A program made the position numbers and the translations under genes. From assembly GCA_023251875.1 (NCBI GenBank), contig JAHEXY010000001.1:558001-622000 (forward strand): a stretch of DNA of 64,000 nucleotides, written 5' to 3'. The number at the start of each line of letters is the position of its first letter. Within the stretch, counting starts at the first letter, position 1. Source of the DNA: Bacteroidota bacterium (GTDB lineage: Bacteria; Bacteroidota; Bacteroidia; JAHEXY01). Shown piece by piece: positions 37,745-47,612 of the stretch. The notes beneath the pieces were generated by a model, which was not told the DNA's origin, searched no databases, and saw only the letters and a program-made list of their open reading frames with translations.

Positions 37745-39934
37745 CTATAAGTTTTCTAAAACAAAATTGGTCATTTTAGTATAAAGATGCAGCCTTGAAT
37801 TGCCCCCATTAATGCTATGGTTTTTATCGGGGTAAATGTAAAAATCAAATTGCTTGTTGGCATTGATTAAGGCATTTACCAATTCAACTGAATTTTGAAA
37901 ATGTACGTTGTCATCGGCAGTACCGTGTACCAGTAAAAATAGTCCTTTTAGTTTGTCAACAAAATTAAGAGGAGCATTTTCATCATAGCCTTTGGCATTA
38001 TTTTTTGGTAAGCCCATGTAGCGTTCGGTATAAATAGAATCATAAAAACGCCAATTGCTAACAGGAGCAACAGCTATACCGCATTTAAAATAATCGACTC
38101 CTTTAGTCATGCATAAAGTAGACATGTAGCCGCCATAACTCCAGCCTTGAATACCTATTCTGGTTTTATCTATATAGGCTAATGAGCCGAGGTATTGAGC
38201 CGCTTCAATTTGGTCTTCTGTTTCCAGTTTGCCCATTTGCCCATAAGTACATTTTTTAAATTTCACCCCTCTGCCATCTGTACCTCGGTTATCAAATGAA
38301 GCTATAATGTAGCCTTGCTGTGCAAGCATCTGGTGCCACATAAAATCTTTGGTGTTCCATTCGTTCATTACGGTTTGTCGATGTGGACCACCATAAACAG
38401 TCATAAAAACAGGATACTTTTTATTTGCATTAAAATTATTGGGTTTAATGATCCAGCCATTTAATTCAACACCTTCTGATGTGGTAAATTTTATAAATTC
38501 TTTTTTGCTGAGATTGTAATTTTTTAGTTTTTGAATTAAGACATCATTATTCTCTAAAACCCGAATTTCTTTTCCTGAGGCATTATTAAGGGTGATATAA
38601 TAGGGCGAATTAGCATCAGAAAAAATATTGATATAATATTTAAAACTATTGCTAAAATGTACATCGTTCACGCCTTCGCGAGAAGATAATTTCTTTTTTG
38701 TTTTCCCATCAATATTTATTGCGTACAGGTCTCGGTTATAAGGCGCACTTTCTGTAGATGTATAATACAACACATTTGTTTTCTTATCTATGCCTTTGAA
38801 ATCTACTACTTCCCAATTACCCGAAGTTATTTGACGAATTAATTTTCCTGTTAAATCGTAAACATATAAATGGTTGTAGCCACTTACGTCACTCATCCAA
38901 ATAAATTGCTTGTTGTTTAAAAAGGTAAGGTTATTGTTAATTTCTATATACTGTTCACTGGTTTCTGTAAGTATAGTTTTTATTTCTCCTGTTGTTGCGT
39001 TAGCAAGAAGCAATTCTAATTTGTTTTGCAAACGATTCATTTTTTCAAGGGCTAAAATGTTTGAATCTTTTGTCCATTTTATACGAGGTATGTATTGATC
39101 AGTTTCGTTTCCAATATCAATTGTTGTAGTTTTACCTGAATTAATATCGTAAACTAAAATACTTACTACTGAATTTTTTTCTCCTGCTTTTGGATACTTG
39201 AATTTATATTCGGTTGGATATAAATTGCCTTCATACATATTCATTGAAAATTCTTTTACTTCACTTTCATCAAAACGATAAAAGGCTATTTTGTTTCCAT
39301 CAGGCGACCATTGAAAAGCTTTGTCAAAACTAAATTCTTCTTCGTATACCCAGTCTGTAGCTCCGTTGATTATCTTGTTGAATGCTCCATCTTTGGTTAT
39401 TTGAGTTTCCTTATTGCTTACTAAATCTTTTACAAAAAGATTGTTGTCTCTTACAAATGCAATTTTATTTCCATTGGGAGAAAATGTAGCTAAACGTTGT
39501 TTGTTATCCGAAAGCAAGCTTAATTTTTTTGTTTTTAAATTATAAATATAATTTTTTTCTATTGTTGAGTGACGGTAAATGTGTTCAGTTTCTGTAGAAA
39601 TTAAAACTTGACTTTCATCTTCACTAAATTGGTAAGTTTCGAGATCAATAAGTTCTTTTTTATCTTCCGCAATTAATGAACCCGATTTAACAAGTGTATC
39701 CACAATTTTACCAGTTTCATATTTGTATTTGATGATGTAAGATTCTCCTGTAGTATAATTTTTTTCAAGCGTAGTATAATGCATTCCATCATTCATCGAT
39801 TCAAGGCCTGAAACAGACTGAGTTTTAAATGTGCCTTTGTTCCAGATATCTTCTAGGGTAATGGTTGATTGGGAGAATGAGGGAATTAGTGAATGGAGAA
39901 ATAAAATGATGATTAATAAACTAAATTTATTCAT
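37745..39934 (-). CDS. S9 family prolyl dipeptidyl peptidase (DPP4-like)
   Basis: The 729-residue exported serine peptidase has signal peptide MNKFSLLIIILFLHSLIPSFSQ. An eight-bladed beta-propeller N-terminal domain (DPPIV_N; WSPDGNKIAFYRFDESEVKEF, with the double-Glu region YEEEFSFDKAFQWS) is followed by an alpha/beta-hydrolase domain with catalytic Ser at about 599 in GWSYGGYM, Asp in GTADDNVH and His in DKNHSINGG. It removes Xaa-Pro dipeptides from peptides in the periplasm. It is divergent from the methyltransferase at 40002, with face-to-face promoter boxes between them. Confidence 0.94.
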   Translation of the reverse strand: MNKFSLLIIILFLHSLIPSFSQSTITLEDIWNKGTFKTQSVSGLESMNDGMHYTTLEKNYTTGESYIIKYKYETGKIVDTLVKSGSLIAEDKKELIDLETYQFSEDESQVLISTETEHIYRHSTIEKNYIYNLKTKKLSLLSDNKQRLATFSPNGNKIAFVRDNNLFVKDLVSNKETQITKDGAFNKIINGATDWVYEEEFSFDKAFQWSPDGNKIAFYRFDESEVKEFSMNMYEGNLYPTEYKFKYPKAGEKNSVVSILVYDINSGKTTTIDIGNETDQYIPRIKWTKDSNILALEKMNRLQNKLELLLANATTGEIKTILTETSEQYIEINNNLTFLNNKQFIWMSDVSGYNHLYVYDLTGKLIRQITSGNWEVVDFKGIDKKTNVLYYTSTESAPYNRDLYAINIDGKTKKKLSSREGVNDVHFSNSFKYYINIFSDANSPYYITLNNASGKEIRVLENNDVLIQKLKNYNLSKKEFIKFTTSEGVELNGWIIKPNNFNANKKYPVFMTVYGGPHRQTVMNEWNTKDFMWHQMLAQQGYIIASFDNRGTDGRGVKFKKCTYGQMGKLETEDQIEAAQYLGSLAYIDKTRIGIQGWSYGGYMSTLCMTKGVDYFKCGIAVAPVSNWRFYDSIYTERYMGLPKNNAKGYDENAPLNFVDKLKGLFLLVHGTADDNVHFQNSVELVNALINANKQFDFYIYPDKNHSINGGNSRLHLYTKMTNFVLENL

Positions 39935-39952
39935 ACGCTGTGAATTTTTATT

Positions 39953-39984
39953 CTTGATAGGAATGCAAAAGTAAGTTATCTTTG
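39953..39984 (+). promoter_or_regulatory. Overlapping divergent promoters
   Basis: Plus strand: TTG at 39954-39956, 20 nt, then TATCTTTG at 39977-39984, a near-ideal Bacteroidota -33/-7 pair 18 bp before the ATG at 40002. Minus strand: TACTTTTG at 39973-39966 faces the peptidase ATG at 39934. The two boxes overlap an ATGCAAA...TTTGCAT inverted repeat (39963-39987). Confidence 0.6.
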
Positions 39985-40001
39985 CATGAGAAAGTATAGC
40001 G

Positions 40002-40742
40002 ATGTATCAAAAACTAAAAATCATTATCAAATTTATTTTGCCACAGGGTATTGCGAATAGAGTTGAAAATCTTTTTCGTAAGTTATATTCATTATTTTAT
40101 TCCGGTAACAAAGTTTATTGTACCATCTGCCAAAAGCATTTCTCAAAATTTATTGTATTAGAAAACGGAGATCAACTTTGCCCTGCATGTGGGAGTTTGC
40201 CAAGGCATAGAAGATTATGGCTTATTATAAATGAAGAGAATAAAATAAATAATGATGATGTTATGCTACATTTTTCTCCTGAAAAATGCATTACGCAAAA
40301 ACTAAAAAAACTTTATGAAGAGAAATACCATACTACAGATTACGATACAAAAACGAATACAAAATTCCATTTTGATATTACAAACATTGCTGCAAAAGAA
40401 GCAACCTATACTTATATGATTTGCTATCATGTTTTGGAGCATATTGAAAACGATATGCAGGCTATGAAAGAATTATATCGCATACTAAAACCTCAAGGCA
40501 AAATAGTGATTCAAACTCCGTTTAAAGAAGGCGCTATTTATGAAAATGCAGAAGTAAAAACTAAACAAGATCGCTTAAAACATTTTGGGCAAGATGACCA
40601 TGTTAGGATATATTCAGTTGATGGTTTAAAGAAACGTTTAGAAAGTGTTGGATTCAATGTTGCTTTAAAGCAATATGAAAATGAAAAAAATAATTTCTAT
40701 GGATTTAAGAAACAGGAAACTATTTTTATTTGTGAAAAATAG
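40002..40742 (+). CDS. Class I SAM-dependent methyltransferase with N-terminal Cys motifs
   Basis: The 246-residue protein has an N-terminal zinc-ribbon-like region (about residues 45-75: CTICQKHF ... LCPACGSLPRHRR). It is followed by a Methyltransf_11-type domain with the post-II motif YTYMICYHVLEHIENDMQAM and motif III LKPQGKIVIQTPF. This arrangement is common in methyltransferases near glycosyl-/polysaccharide loci, but no such genes lie nearby, so the substrate is unknown. The stop codon TAG lies at the left edge of a palindromic element that fills the whole gap to the next, convergent gene. Confidence 0.85.
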   Translation: MYQKLKIIIKFILPQGIANRVENLFRKLYSLFYSGNKVYCTICQKHFSKFIVLENGDQLCPACGSLPRHRRLWLIINEENKINNDDVMLHFSPEKCITQKLKKLYEEKYHTTDYDTKTNTKFHFDITNIAAKEATYTYMICYHVLEHIENDMQAMKELYRILKPQGKIVIQTPFKEGAIYENAEVKTKQDRLKHFGQDDHVRIYSVDGLKKRLESVGFNVALKQYENEKNNFYGFKKQETIFICEK

Positions 40743-40837
40743 TAAGGGCTTTCCCAAAATTGGATTTTTTTGTTTCCTCTCTCTTAATCCCTCTCGAAGA
40801 GAGGGACAGAAATTGTAATTTTGGAAACTGACCTTAA
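40742..40837. repeat. 97-bp-class inverted-repeat element, copy 1
   Basis: Ends are GTAAGG and CCTTAA. The inner hairpin is CCCTCTC-GAA-GAGAGGG; outer arms GGGCTTTCCCAAAATT and AATTTTGGAAACTGACC pair with small gaps. The middle about 55 bases (TTTTTTTGTTTCCTCTCTCT and on) are nearly identical to copy 2 at 63643-63739. The element spans exactly the space between two convergent stop codons and provides the TAA of the CotH-type gene. Confidence 0.8.
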
Positions 40838-42393
40838 TGAATTACAGCTATTTTTCCGGAGCTAATACAGCTATCATTTTTATTTATAATACAAGAATAT
40901 ATTCCAGATGGTAGGTGAGAAATATCAATATTTATTATACCTGAGTAGTTTTTCCATTCATTCTGTTGTGCTTCTTCCCCTAAATAATTATATAAAATAA
41001 GCTTTGTGGGTGTATTATTGCTTTGAATATTTATTGATGTGTTAGCGGGGTTAGGAAAAATAAGAATGTTGTTTTTATTATTTTCTTTTTCATCTATATA
41101 AGACGGATATCCCATTGATACAAGTACCGAATCATAATAGGATGTTCTTTCTTTAATAAATAATTTAAGTCCGGGAGCGCCATCTACTACTGTATCTATA
41201 TTTTTTTCAAAATCTGAGCTTGGATAAAAAAAGTTAGAATCGGCATAAATATATGGGCGAATAACATCTGCAATACTATCAATTTTCGGGTTCCAAGTAT
41301 CCGCATTTACATAATCAACAATTAATTCATGTAAAGCATCTGTATATTGTTTAGTTAAATTTGTGTTATTAAGTATTCGTTCATACAATGGGCGTTCAGT
41401 TCCAGTACCTGTAGGTAAAAAATCATAAGCCATATTATACATTTCGTCAATAGTAGTAGGCATACCATTCATCGAAAACCCTCCAATACTTTCATTTACA
41501 TCCCAAGGTATCCATTCAAACTTATCGGTTAAAGTATTATGATAAATGTAATAGTTATGCCCTGATCCTAAATAGGAATCAAGGTTAACAAGAAGATTGC
41601 AAATGCTCCAATATTTTAGGGCTACATCAATATTTAAAACTGTTTCAAGAGAATCTTCAAAATCATTATCTGAAGTGTTATTAATTATATCAAGCAAATG
41701 TACTAAATCTGACCAATCATTTAAACTATCATTATTTTCAAGTTCATAATCTCCATAGTATGAAGATTGATTATTGTCTTCCCAAATTAAATGGCCGGAG
41801 TTATCTCCTTTAAATAAATTACCATCTTTTTCTCCAAAACGATTTTTTAAAAAAGTGCCTTCCACAATTTCGCAAACTGAGTATAAGCCCCATAATGTAT
41901 CATTAAGATATATGTTGGCAAATGTAGCTCGTGGTGAAGGAAGCCCCATATTATTAAATAAGTCGAGTGTTAATTTTTCTCGCATCATACTCGGGTCGCC
42001 TATGCAATTATTCAAATTCAATTTGTCTAGTCCATCATAGTCTTGCCCATCAATATATTTATCAAAATCAAGTTTAAATGATTTTTTATATCCTGAATTA
42101 GGAGCACTATAAGAAGAATTTCCTTTTAAATGTACACCTATATCATAGGTAGTAACATTATCTATTGTAATATCTACTTTCATATATGTATCATCTCCTC
42201 CATTCAAATTTGCTTGATCTTTATAGTAAATTAAAGAATCCCAAAATACTTCGAGAGGGAGCGATGATTGAATATTAATAGTATGTACCGTTAAACCCGT
42301 AAATAAATCATCTCCTGCCTTATTTTGAGCAACAAGATGAAGAGAAAAAACTAAAAATAAAATTTGATTAAGGGGGTATTTAAAATTTTTCAT
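40834..42393 (-). CDS. Secreted CotH-type protein with T9SS type A sorting domain
   Basis: About 519 residues from the ATG at 42393, which begins the signal peptide MKNFKYPLNQILFLVFSLHL. An ATG 12 codons upstream (42429) overlaps the M61 gene and adds no conserved sequence. The CotH kinase-like domain (about 30-380) is shown by IGVHLKGNSSY, KKSFKLDFDKY, LDKLNLNN...DPSMMREKL, LWGLYSVCEIVEGTFLKNRF and WIPWDVNESIGG. The last about 80 residues (ILIFPNPANTSINI ... SHLPSGIYSCIINK) are a Por-type sorting domain. CotH proteins phosphorylate coat proteins in spore formers; the role of secreted Bacteroidota versions is not settled. Confidence 0.9.
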   Translation of the reverse strand: MKNFKYPLNQILFLVFSLHLVAQNKAGDDLFTGLTVHTINIQSSLPLEVFWDSLIYYKDQANLNGGDDTYMKVDITIDNVTTYDIGVHLKGNSSYSAPNSGYKKSFKLDFDKYIDGQDYDGLDKLNLNNCIGDPSMMREKLTLDLFNNMGLPSPRATFANIYLNDTLWGLYSVCEIVEGTFLKNRFGEKDGNLFKGDNSGHLIWEDNNQSSYYGDYELENNDSLNDWSDLVHLLDIINNTSDNDFEDSLETVLNIDVALKYWSICNLLVNLDSYLGSGHNYYIYHNTLTDKFEWIPWDVNESIGGFSMNGMPTTIDEMYNMAYDFLPTGTGTERPLYERILNNTNLTKQYTDALHELIVDYVNADTWNPKIDSIADVIRPYIYADSNFFYPSSDFEKNIDTVVDGAPGLKLFIKERTSYYDSVLVSMGYPSYIDEKENNKNNILIFPNPANTSINIQSNNTPTKLILYNYLGEEAQQNEWKNYSGIINIDISHLPSGIYSCIINKNDSCISSGKIAVIH

Positions 42394-42404
42394 AAAATAT
42401 GTTT

Positions 42405-44135
42405 TTAAAAATTGCTTAATGATTTCCATTGCTGATAAGTACTTTCTTGTTGTTTAGACAAAGAAGTTTGTTTTACAACGTTTATTGTGGGATAATATGT
42501 GATATCGTTTTTTTGCAATTTAACAATTTTAATTTCATCAGCACGATTGATTGTAAGTTCAATATTGTTTTCAAAATATTCGCTCCAATCGCTAAGGTTA
42601 TTATTCAATTTAATTTTATTAATGGATACAATTTCATCGTCTTTTAGCAAACCAGATTGATGAGCAGGCGAATGAGGAGCAATGGCTGTAATTTTTAATT
42701 TACCTTCAATTATCGAAGATTTTAATCCAAAATAGTGTTCAGCATAGTTTTTAGCCGGTAGTTTTTGTAGTTCTAAACCCAGATAGTCAAAACAAGTTTT
42801 CAATAAAGGTTCATAATTAGTTGTGCCATAAATAAATTTTTCAAAAAAATCAGTAAATGAAATTTCTGCAGTTTGTTCTATAATTGTTTTGTAATCATCT
42901 TCTGTATATCCTTTTTGTTTTAAAGCGAATTCATGGTATAAAATTCGCATTACATCATCTAATGATTTTTGATTTTGTGTGGCTTGCCGAATCAGTATAT
43001 CTGTCATAAATGCACAAAGGCTACCTTCAACATAGATGGAAACTTTTCTATCAGGAATACCGGGTACATAGCCATCAAGCCAAGTGTCAAGAGAAGAATC
43101 AGCTACAGAATAGTTAAATCTTCCATAATTATCAAAATGCCTTTGTAAGGTGGTATTTAAATTATCAAAATAATCTTGTTCTGTAAAAACACCTGAACGC
43201 AATAAAAACACATCTCCATAATAAGTTGTTACTCCTTCAGCCACATAACCTAATCGCGAATAGTTTTCTTTAGAAAAATTGTAAGGAAACATTTCTTTAG
43301 GGCGAATGGTTTTTATATTCCATGTATGAAAAAGTTCATGAGAACTAACTCCGAGTAATTCATCATACATTTTATTTTTCTTCATGATATCATACGAAGG
43401 CCCTAGGGCAATTACAGTTGAAGTAGTATGCTCAACACCGTGATAGTATTTGTAAGGTATTATTTGAAATAAAAAATGGTATTCCTTAACAGGAAATCCA
43501 TTCATCATTTTAATTTGTATTTCGGTAAATTTTTTAAAATCTGTTTTTATTTTTTCAAAATCAGGTTTGCATTCTCCCTGAAACCATAGATGAAAAGTAA
43601 AATTATTAACCTTATAAGAGTCGTGTTTTAAACTTGCGCTGGCAATCAAAGGACTATCAGCTAACTCATCATAATTCTTTGCCTTAAAACTAAATTTAGA
43701 AATTGCGTCTAAGCCAATTGCCACTTGATAATTTTCAGGAAGCTTTAAATTAAGAAAGCACTCTTCTTGCATTTTTTCTTTTACATAAATTAGGCAGTTT
43801 ACGGGATTCATGTATAATTGATCATCATCAATAAAAGTTGAACCCGCATTTAAATCAGCAGCATAATAGTTGTATTGAATATGGAGGGATTTACAATTTT
43901 TAGTATTCAGTAGCCATGAATGGCTATCCTTTTTTTGAAAGTGTAATGGGTTTTCTTTTTCATCAAAGGCTTTCCAACACTGTATGTTTTTAGCAAAATT
44001 ACCCAGTTCATATCGTCCCGGTCGCCAAGTGGGGAGTTGAATAAGTACTTGTTCATCCTTAATGTTATCTATTACACATTCAATATTTATAAAACGGCTA
44101 TGTGCTTTTGGGTAGCTTACTGTATACTTTATCAT
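42405..44135 (-). CDS. M61 family aminopeptidase with PDZ domain
   Basis: The 576-residue protein has the M61 N-terminal beta-domain (YTVSYPKAHSRFINIE, LPTWRPGRYELGNFAKNI). The gluzincin site is HELFH (about 266-270) followed by WNIKTIRPKEMFP, with the third zinc ligand in VAEGVTTYYGD. A C-terminal PDZ domain spans about residues 470-540 (IAPHSPAHQSGLLKDDEIVSINKIKL). No signal peptide is seen, so it is probably cytosolic. The family removes N-terminal Gly/Ala (glycyl aminopeptidase). It ends 11 bp before the CotH-type gene on the same strand. Confidence 0.92.
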   Translation of the reverse strand: MIKYTVSYPKAHSRFINIECVIDNIKDEQVLIQLPTWRPGRYELGNFAKNIQCWKAFDEKENPLHFQKKDSHSWLLNTKNCKSLHIQYNYYAADLNAGSTFIDDDQLYMNPVNCLIYVKEKMQEECFLNLKLPENYQVAIGLDAISKFSFKAKNYDELADSPLIASASLKHDSYKVNNFTFHLWFQGECKPDFEKIKTDFKKFTEIQIKMMNGFPVKEYHFLFQIIPYKYYHGVEHTTSTVIALGPSYDIMKKNKMYDELLGVSSHELFHTWNIKTIRPKEMFPYNFSKENYSRLGYVAEGVTTYYGDVFLLRSGVFTEQDYFDNLNTTLQRHFDNYGRFNYSVADSSLDTWLDGYVPGIPDRKVSIYVEGSLCAFMTDILIRQATQNQKSLDDVMRILYHEFALKQKGYTEDDYKTIIEQTAEISFTDFFEKFIYGTTNYEPLLKTCFDYLGLELQKLPAKNYAEHYFGLKSSIIEGKLKITAIAPHSPAHQSGLLKDDEIVSINKIKLNNNLSDWSEYFENNIELTINRADEIKIVKLQKNDITYYPTINVVKQTSLSKQQESTYQQWKSLSNF

Positions 44136-44205
44136 TGCGAGAAAAAATTAAGACATTATATATTATTAGTGTGGTTCTAAAAATTAATTTTTTAAGCTCT
44201 CATTC

Positions 44206-44916
44206 CTAAAACTTAATCTCCCCTTCTAAATTATTCATTTGTTGTATTATCCATGCTTTTCTTCCAAATAAATAGCCGCTAGGTTTTATTAGACTCCATT
44301 TTCTAGGATTGGGTAAAATGGCTGCAATTAAAGCCGCTTCGCCTTGGTTTAAATTTTTGGCGTCTTTATTAAAATAATATAGAGATGCTGCTTGTGCTCC
44401 ATAAATACCATCGCCCATTTCAATACTATTTAAATACACTTCCATGATTCTTTTTTTATTCCAAAACAATTCAATTAAAACGGTGAAATAAACTTCAAAA
44501 CCTTTTCTAAGATAAGTTCTGCTGGGCCATAAAAAAACGTTTTTTGCAGTTTGCTGGCTTATGGTACTGGCTCCCTTCACTTTCTTGCCTTTTTTCTTTT
44601 TGTTGTATTCCATGGCTTTTTTAATAGCATTTACATCAAAGCCATTGTGGTCGAGAAATAATTGATCTTCTGAAGAAATAACAGCCATAGGTAGATTGGG
44701 AGAAATTTCATCAAATGAAACCCAATCTTTTTTAAATCGAAATTCTTTTTTGTCGTCTGTAACTTGTTCAAACATTCTAATTACCATTAATGGTGTTATA
44801 GGAATGGGGACAAAGCGAAACAGAATCACACAAACAATGCTTAATCCAAATAATAGGAGCATTAGTTTGGCAAGAAAAACAAAAAATCTTTTAAAATATT
44901 CTTTAAGCTTTTCCAT
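44206..44916 (-). CDS. mtgA: Monofunctional biosynthetic peptidoglycan transglycosylase (GT51)
   Basis: MtgA polymerises lipid II into glycan strands at the outer face of the inner membrane. The 236-residue protein has one N-terminal membrane anchor (about 12-36), then the GT51 motifs: SSEDQLFLDHNGFD with catalytic Glu83, KGASTISQQTAKNVFLWPSRTYLRKG, KRIMEVYLNSIEMGDGIYGAQAAS, and EAALIAAILPNPRKWS. No transpeptidase domain follows, hence monofunctional. Its start overlaps the end of the MMPL transporter gene by 14 bp, indicating translational coupling. Confidence 0.95.
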   Translation of the reverse strand: MEKLKEYFKRFFVFLAKLMLLLFGLSIVCVILFRFVPIPITPLMVIRMFEQVTDDKKEFRFKKDWVSFDEISPNLPMAVISSEDQLFLDHNGFDVNAIKKAMEYNKKKKGKKVKGASTISQQTAKNVFLWPSRTYLRKGFEVYFTVLIELFWNKKRIMEVYLNSIEMGDGIYGAQAASLYYFNKDAKNLNQGEAALIAAILPNPRKWSLIKPSGYLFGRKAWIIQQMNNLEGEIKF

Positions 44917-47440
44917 CGGATTTATTGGACAAAGATAAAAGAATGGCAGGTAATAAAATTAAATTAGTGAGCATGGCAACAAAAAGAGTAATGGAAATTA
45001 ATATTCCCAATGCTTTGGTTCCACCAAAACTTGATAATGAGAAAATTCCGAATCCCGCTAATAAAATTATAGAGGTATAAACCATGCTAAATCCGGTTTC
45101 ACGAATAGCGGTTGAAATGGCTTGAGATGCAGATTTTTTATGTTTACTCAATTCTTGCCTGTATTTGGTGAGAAAATAAATGGTTCCGTCAGATGAAATA
45201 CCAAATGCAATACTGAATATTAAAATGGTTGATGGTTTAAAACGAATAGATGAAAAGCCCATAATACCGGCAGTAATAACTAATGGAATAAGACATGGCA
45301 GTTTAGAAAGCACAATAATTTTAACGGATCTAAACAAGGCTATTCCTACTAATGCAATTAAAATAATTTCTATAATTAAACTTTCAATTAAATTTTTAAG
45401 TAAATAGTCATTACTCCTTAAAAACATGGGGCTGTGGCCTGTAATTTTTACATCATACTCGTTTTTATCAAAAATCGAATCTATGGTAGGCCTAAGACTT
45501 TTTAATAATTCTTTTGTTTTTATAGAGCCAATATCGGCAATTTGACAACTTACTCTTGTATATCGTCTATTGGTATCAAGAAAACTTTTGCTATAATCTT
45601 CATTTTTTTTACTTGCGGTAGAATAATCTGCTAATTTTTGAAGTTCAGTTGGTGGAGGTAAAATATAATATTTGCTATAACCGCCTTTGTATGCCTGATA
45701 AGAAAACTTAATGGCATCAACAATAGATGTTGGTTTAGAAAGTTCAGTATATTTAGAAAGTTTCGTTTCCAAGTTTTTTATTTTGTATAGAGTTTTGGCA
45801 TTTTCTGCAAAAACGCCATTAGCTTTTTTGGTGTCAATAAAAACTTCAAAAGGTAAAACGCCATTAAAATTAGTTTCGAAGAATTTTAAATCTGTATATA
45901 CAGCATCTTTTTTAGGCAGATCATCTACAACATATCCTAAAATATTAATTTGACTCATTCCTAAAAATGAAATGAGTGTAAAAACAGTTACTACACCATA
46001 AATTGTTTTTCTATGGTTGTGTACCAATTTATCAATAAAGGCTAGAACAAGTGTTAATAATTTTCTATCGAGATGTTGTGTGCGTTTTATTGGCGGAGGG
46101 GTTAAAATCATTATAGTAACAAAAGCAAAGAGATAAGTTGAAGAAACATAAATAAGCGTATTAATGTTAATAGGTTTGTTAAAATAGATTAGAAATAAAA
46201 TAATAGAAGCAGAAATGCCAATGATAAATGATTTGATAAAAAAGAAAACTCTGCTGTATTGATTTACATATTGATGAACTCCGGCAAATACTTTTTTAGA
46301 TCTTGTTTTTTCATTTGAAGGGGGGGATAGAAAGCTTAAAATTATGGGAATAAGTATAAGAGTAAGAAAATAGGTTGCCATTACATCAATAGCTGCTACT
46401 ACACCAAATTCAGTAAGTAAGGTACTGTGTGTAAAATACAATACACCAAATCCGATGGCGGTAGTAATATTTGCAAGAAATAATTGAATGCCTATGTGCT
46501 CAATTGTTTTTTCAAGCGCTTTTAATTTATCTTTAAAAATGAGGTATTCTGTATGGTATTTATTAATTAAAAAAATACAGTTAGGGATACCGATAATAAT
46601 AATAATAGGAGGTATAAGGCTTGATAAAATAGTTATTTTATAACCTAAGAGTTGTATGGTGCCAAACGACCAAACTACCCCTATAATAACTACAAATATG
46701 GATGAAATAACGGATGTAAATGATTTGTAAAATAGCCAAAGTATGGTAGCCGTAACAAAAAGTGCAAGTATTAAAAACAGCAACATTTCAATAAATATTT
46801 TTTCCATGATGGCAGAACGTATATAAGGCATGCCTGAATAATGCATGGCAATATTATGTTTCTTGGCAAATTCATCAGTTCTTCTTTTAATTTCATGAAC
46901 CAATTCAATGCGATGGTGCGTATTGAGTTCTTTTTTGGTAAAAGTAATGCCCATGAGCGTGGCCCCATTTTCTTTATTATATACTAAACCTTCGTAAAAG
47001 GGAAGAGAATAGATACGTATTTTAATGCTATCTATTTCTTCTGGTGTTTGGCATTCCTTTTTAACAAGTGGACCAAACTCAAATTTTTCTAGACTATCAT
47101 TAAAACTTACATCATACAAATTGGCCTCTGACAAAACAGCTTGTATGCCCTCCATTTTTTTTATGCTATCTGCAAGATTATGCCATTCATTAAAAATATC
47201 TTTTTCAAAAAAACGATCATCTTTAAAGCCCATAACCATTACACTAGCATCTTCTCCAAAAAGTTTTTTAAAATTTTCGTAGTCAATATAGGCTGTATCT
47301 GTAGTGGGAAGTACTCTTACAAAATCGTATGAAAGTTTAATTTGAGTAGTTTCGTAAGCCATAAAGGCTGTGAAAATGGTAAGGATGACAATAAATGCCA
47401 ATCGGTTATTAAGGATTTTATTGGATATGTTTGTCCACAT
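44903..47440 (-). CDS. MMPL/RND-superfamily transporter (HAE3-like)
   Basis: The 845-residue inner-membrane protein has two repeated halves, each with a large periplasmic loop and a bundle of hydrophobic helices (about residues 215-420 and 645-840). Helix 1 is at about 10-30. Typical MMPL features include IPNCIFLINKYHTEY and, in the second half, AFGISSDGTIYFLTKYRQEL with its Asp, a candidate proton-relay residue. Such proteins move lipids or hydrophobic compounds toward the envelope. Coupling with mtgA suggests an envelope role, but the substrate is not evident. No adaptor or channel gene accompanies it. Confidence 0.85.
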   Translation of the reverse strand: MWTNISNKILNNRLAFIVILTIFTAFMAYETTQIKLSYDFVRVLPTTDTAYIDYENFKKLFGEDASVMVMGFKDDRFFEKDIFNEWHNLADSIKKMEGIQAVLSEANLYDVSFNDSLEKFEFGPLVKKECQTPEEIDSIKIRIYSLPFYEGLVYNKENGATLMGITFTKKELNTHHRIELVHEIKRRTDEFAKKHNIAMHYSGMPYIRSAIMEKIFIEMLLFLILALFVTATILWLFYKSFTSVISSIFVVIIGVVWSFGTIQLLGYKITILSSLIPPIIIIIGIPNCIFLINKYHTEYLIFKDKLKALEKTIEHIGIQLFLANITTAIGFGVLYFTHSTLLTEFGVVAAIDVMATYFLTLILIPIILSFLSPPSNEKTRSKKVFAGVHQYVNQYSRVFFFIKSFIIGISASIILFLIYFNKPININTLIYVSSTYLFAFVTIMILTPPPIKRTQHLDRKLLTLVLAFIDKLVHNHRKTIYGVVTVFTLISFLGMSQINILGYVVDDLPKKDAVYTDLKFFETNFNGVLPFEVFIDTKKANGVFAENAKTLYKIKNLETKLSKYTELSKPTSIVDAIKFSYQAYKGGYSKYYILPPPTELQKLADYSTASKKNEDYSKSFLDTNRRYTRVSCQIADIGSIKTKELLKSLRPTIDSIFDKNEYDVKITGHSPMFLRSNDYLLKNLIESLIIEIILIALVGIALFRSVKIIVLSKLPCLIPLVITAGIMGFSSIRFKPSTILIFSIAFGISSDGTIYFLTKYRQELSKHKKSASQAISTAIRETGFSMVYTSIILLAGFGIFSLSSFGGTKALGILISITLFVAMLTNLILLPAILLSLSNKSDGKA

Positions 47441-47545
47441 TTTCTTGGGTTTCTTTCTCTAATCTGCCTTAAAATTAATAAAATGTTCTGTATATACCCT
47501 CTGATAAGTAGTTTGATATAAATTTCATCAATTTTTGCAAAAAAT

Positions 47546-47583
47546 AATTGCCAATTAATATTCTGATAGATTAATTGGTAATT
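47546..47583 (-). terminator. AT-rich hairpin with T-run downstream of the acyltransferase gene
   Basis: AATTGCCAATTAAT (47546-47559) and ATTAATTGGTAATT (47570-47583) pair at 13 of 14 positions with a 10-nt loop. On the minus strand six T follow. It lies 30 bp after the stop of the 47613-48422 gene. Confidence 0.55.
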
Positions 47584-47612
47584 AGGTTGTATTAAATGGG
47601 GGGCGTATAACT

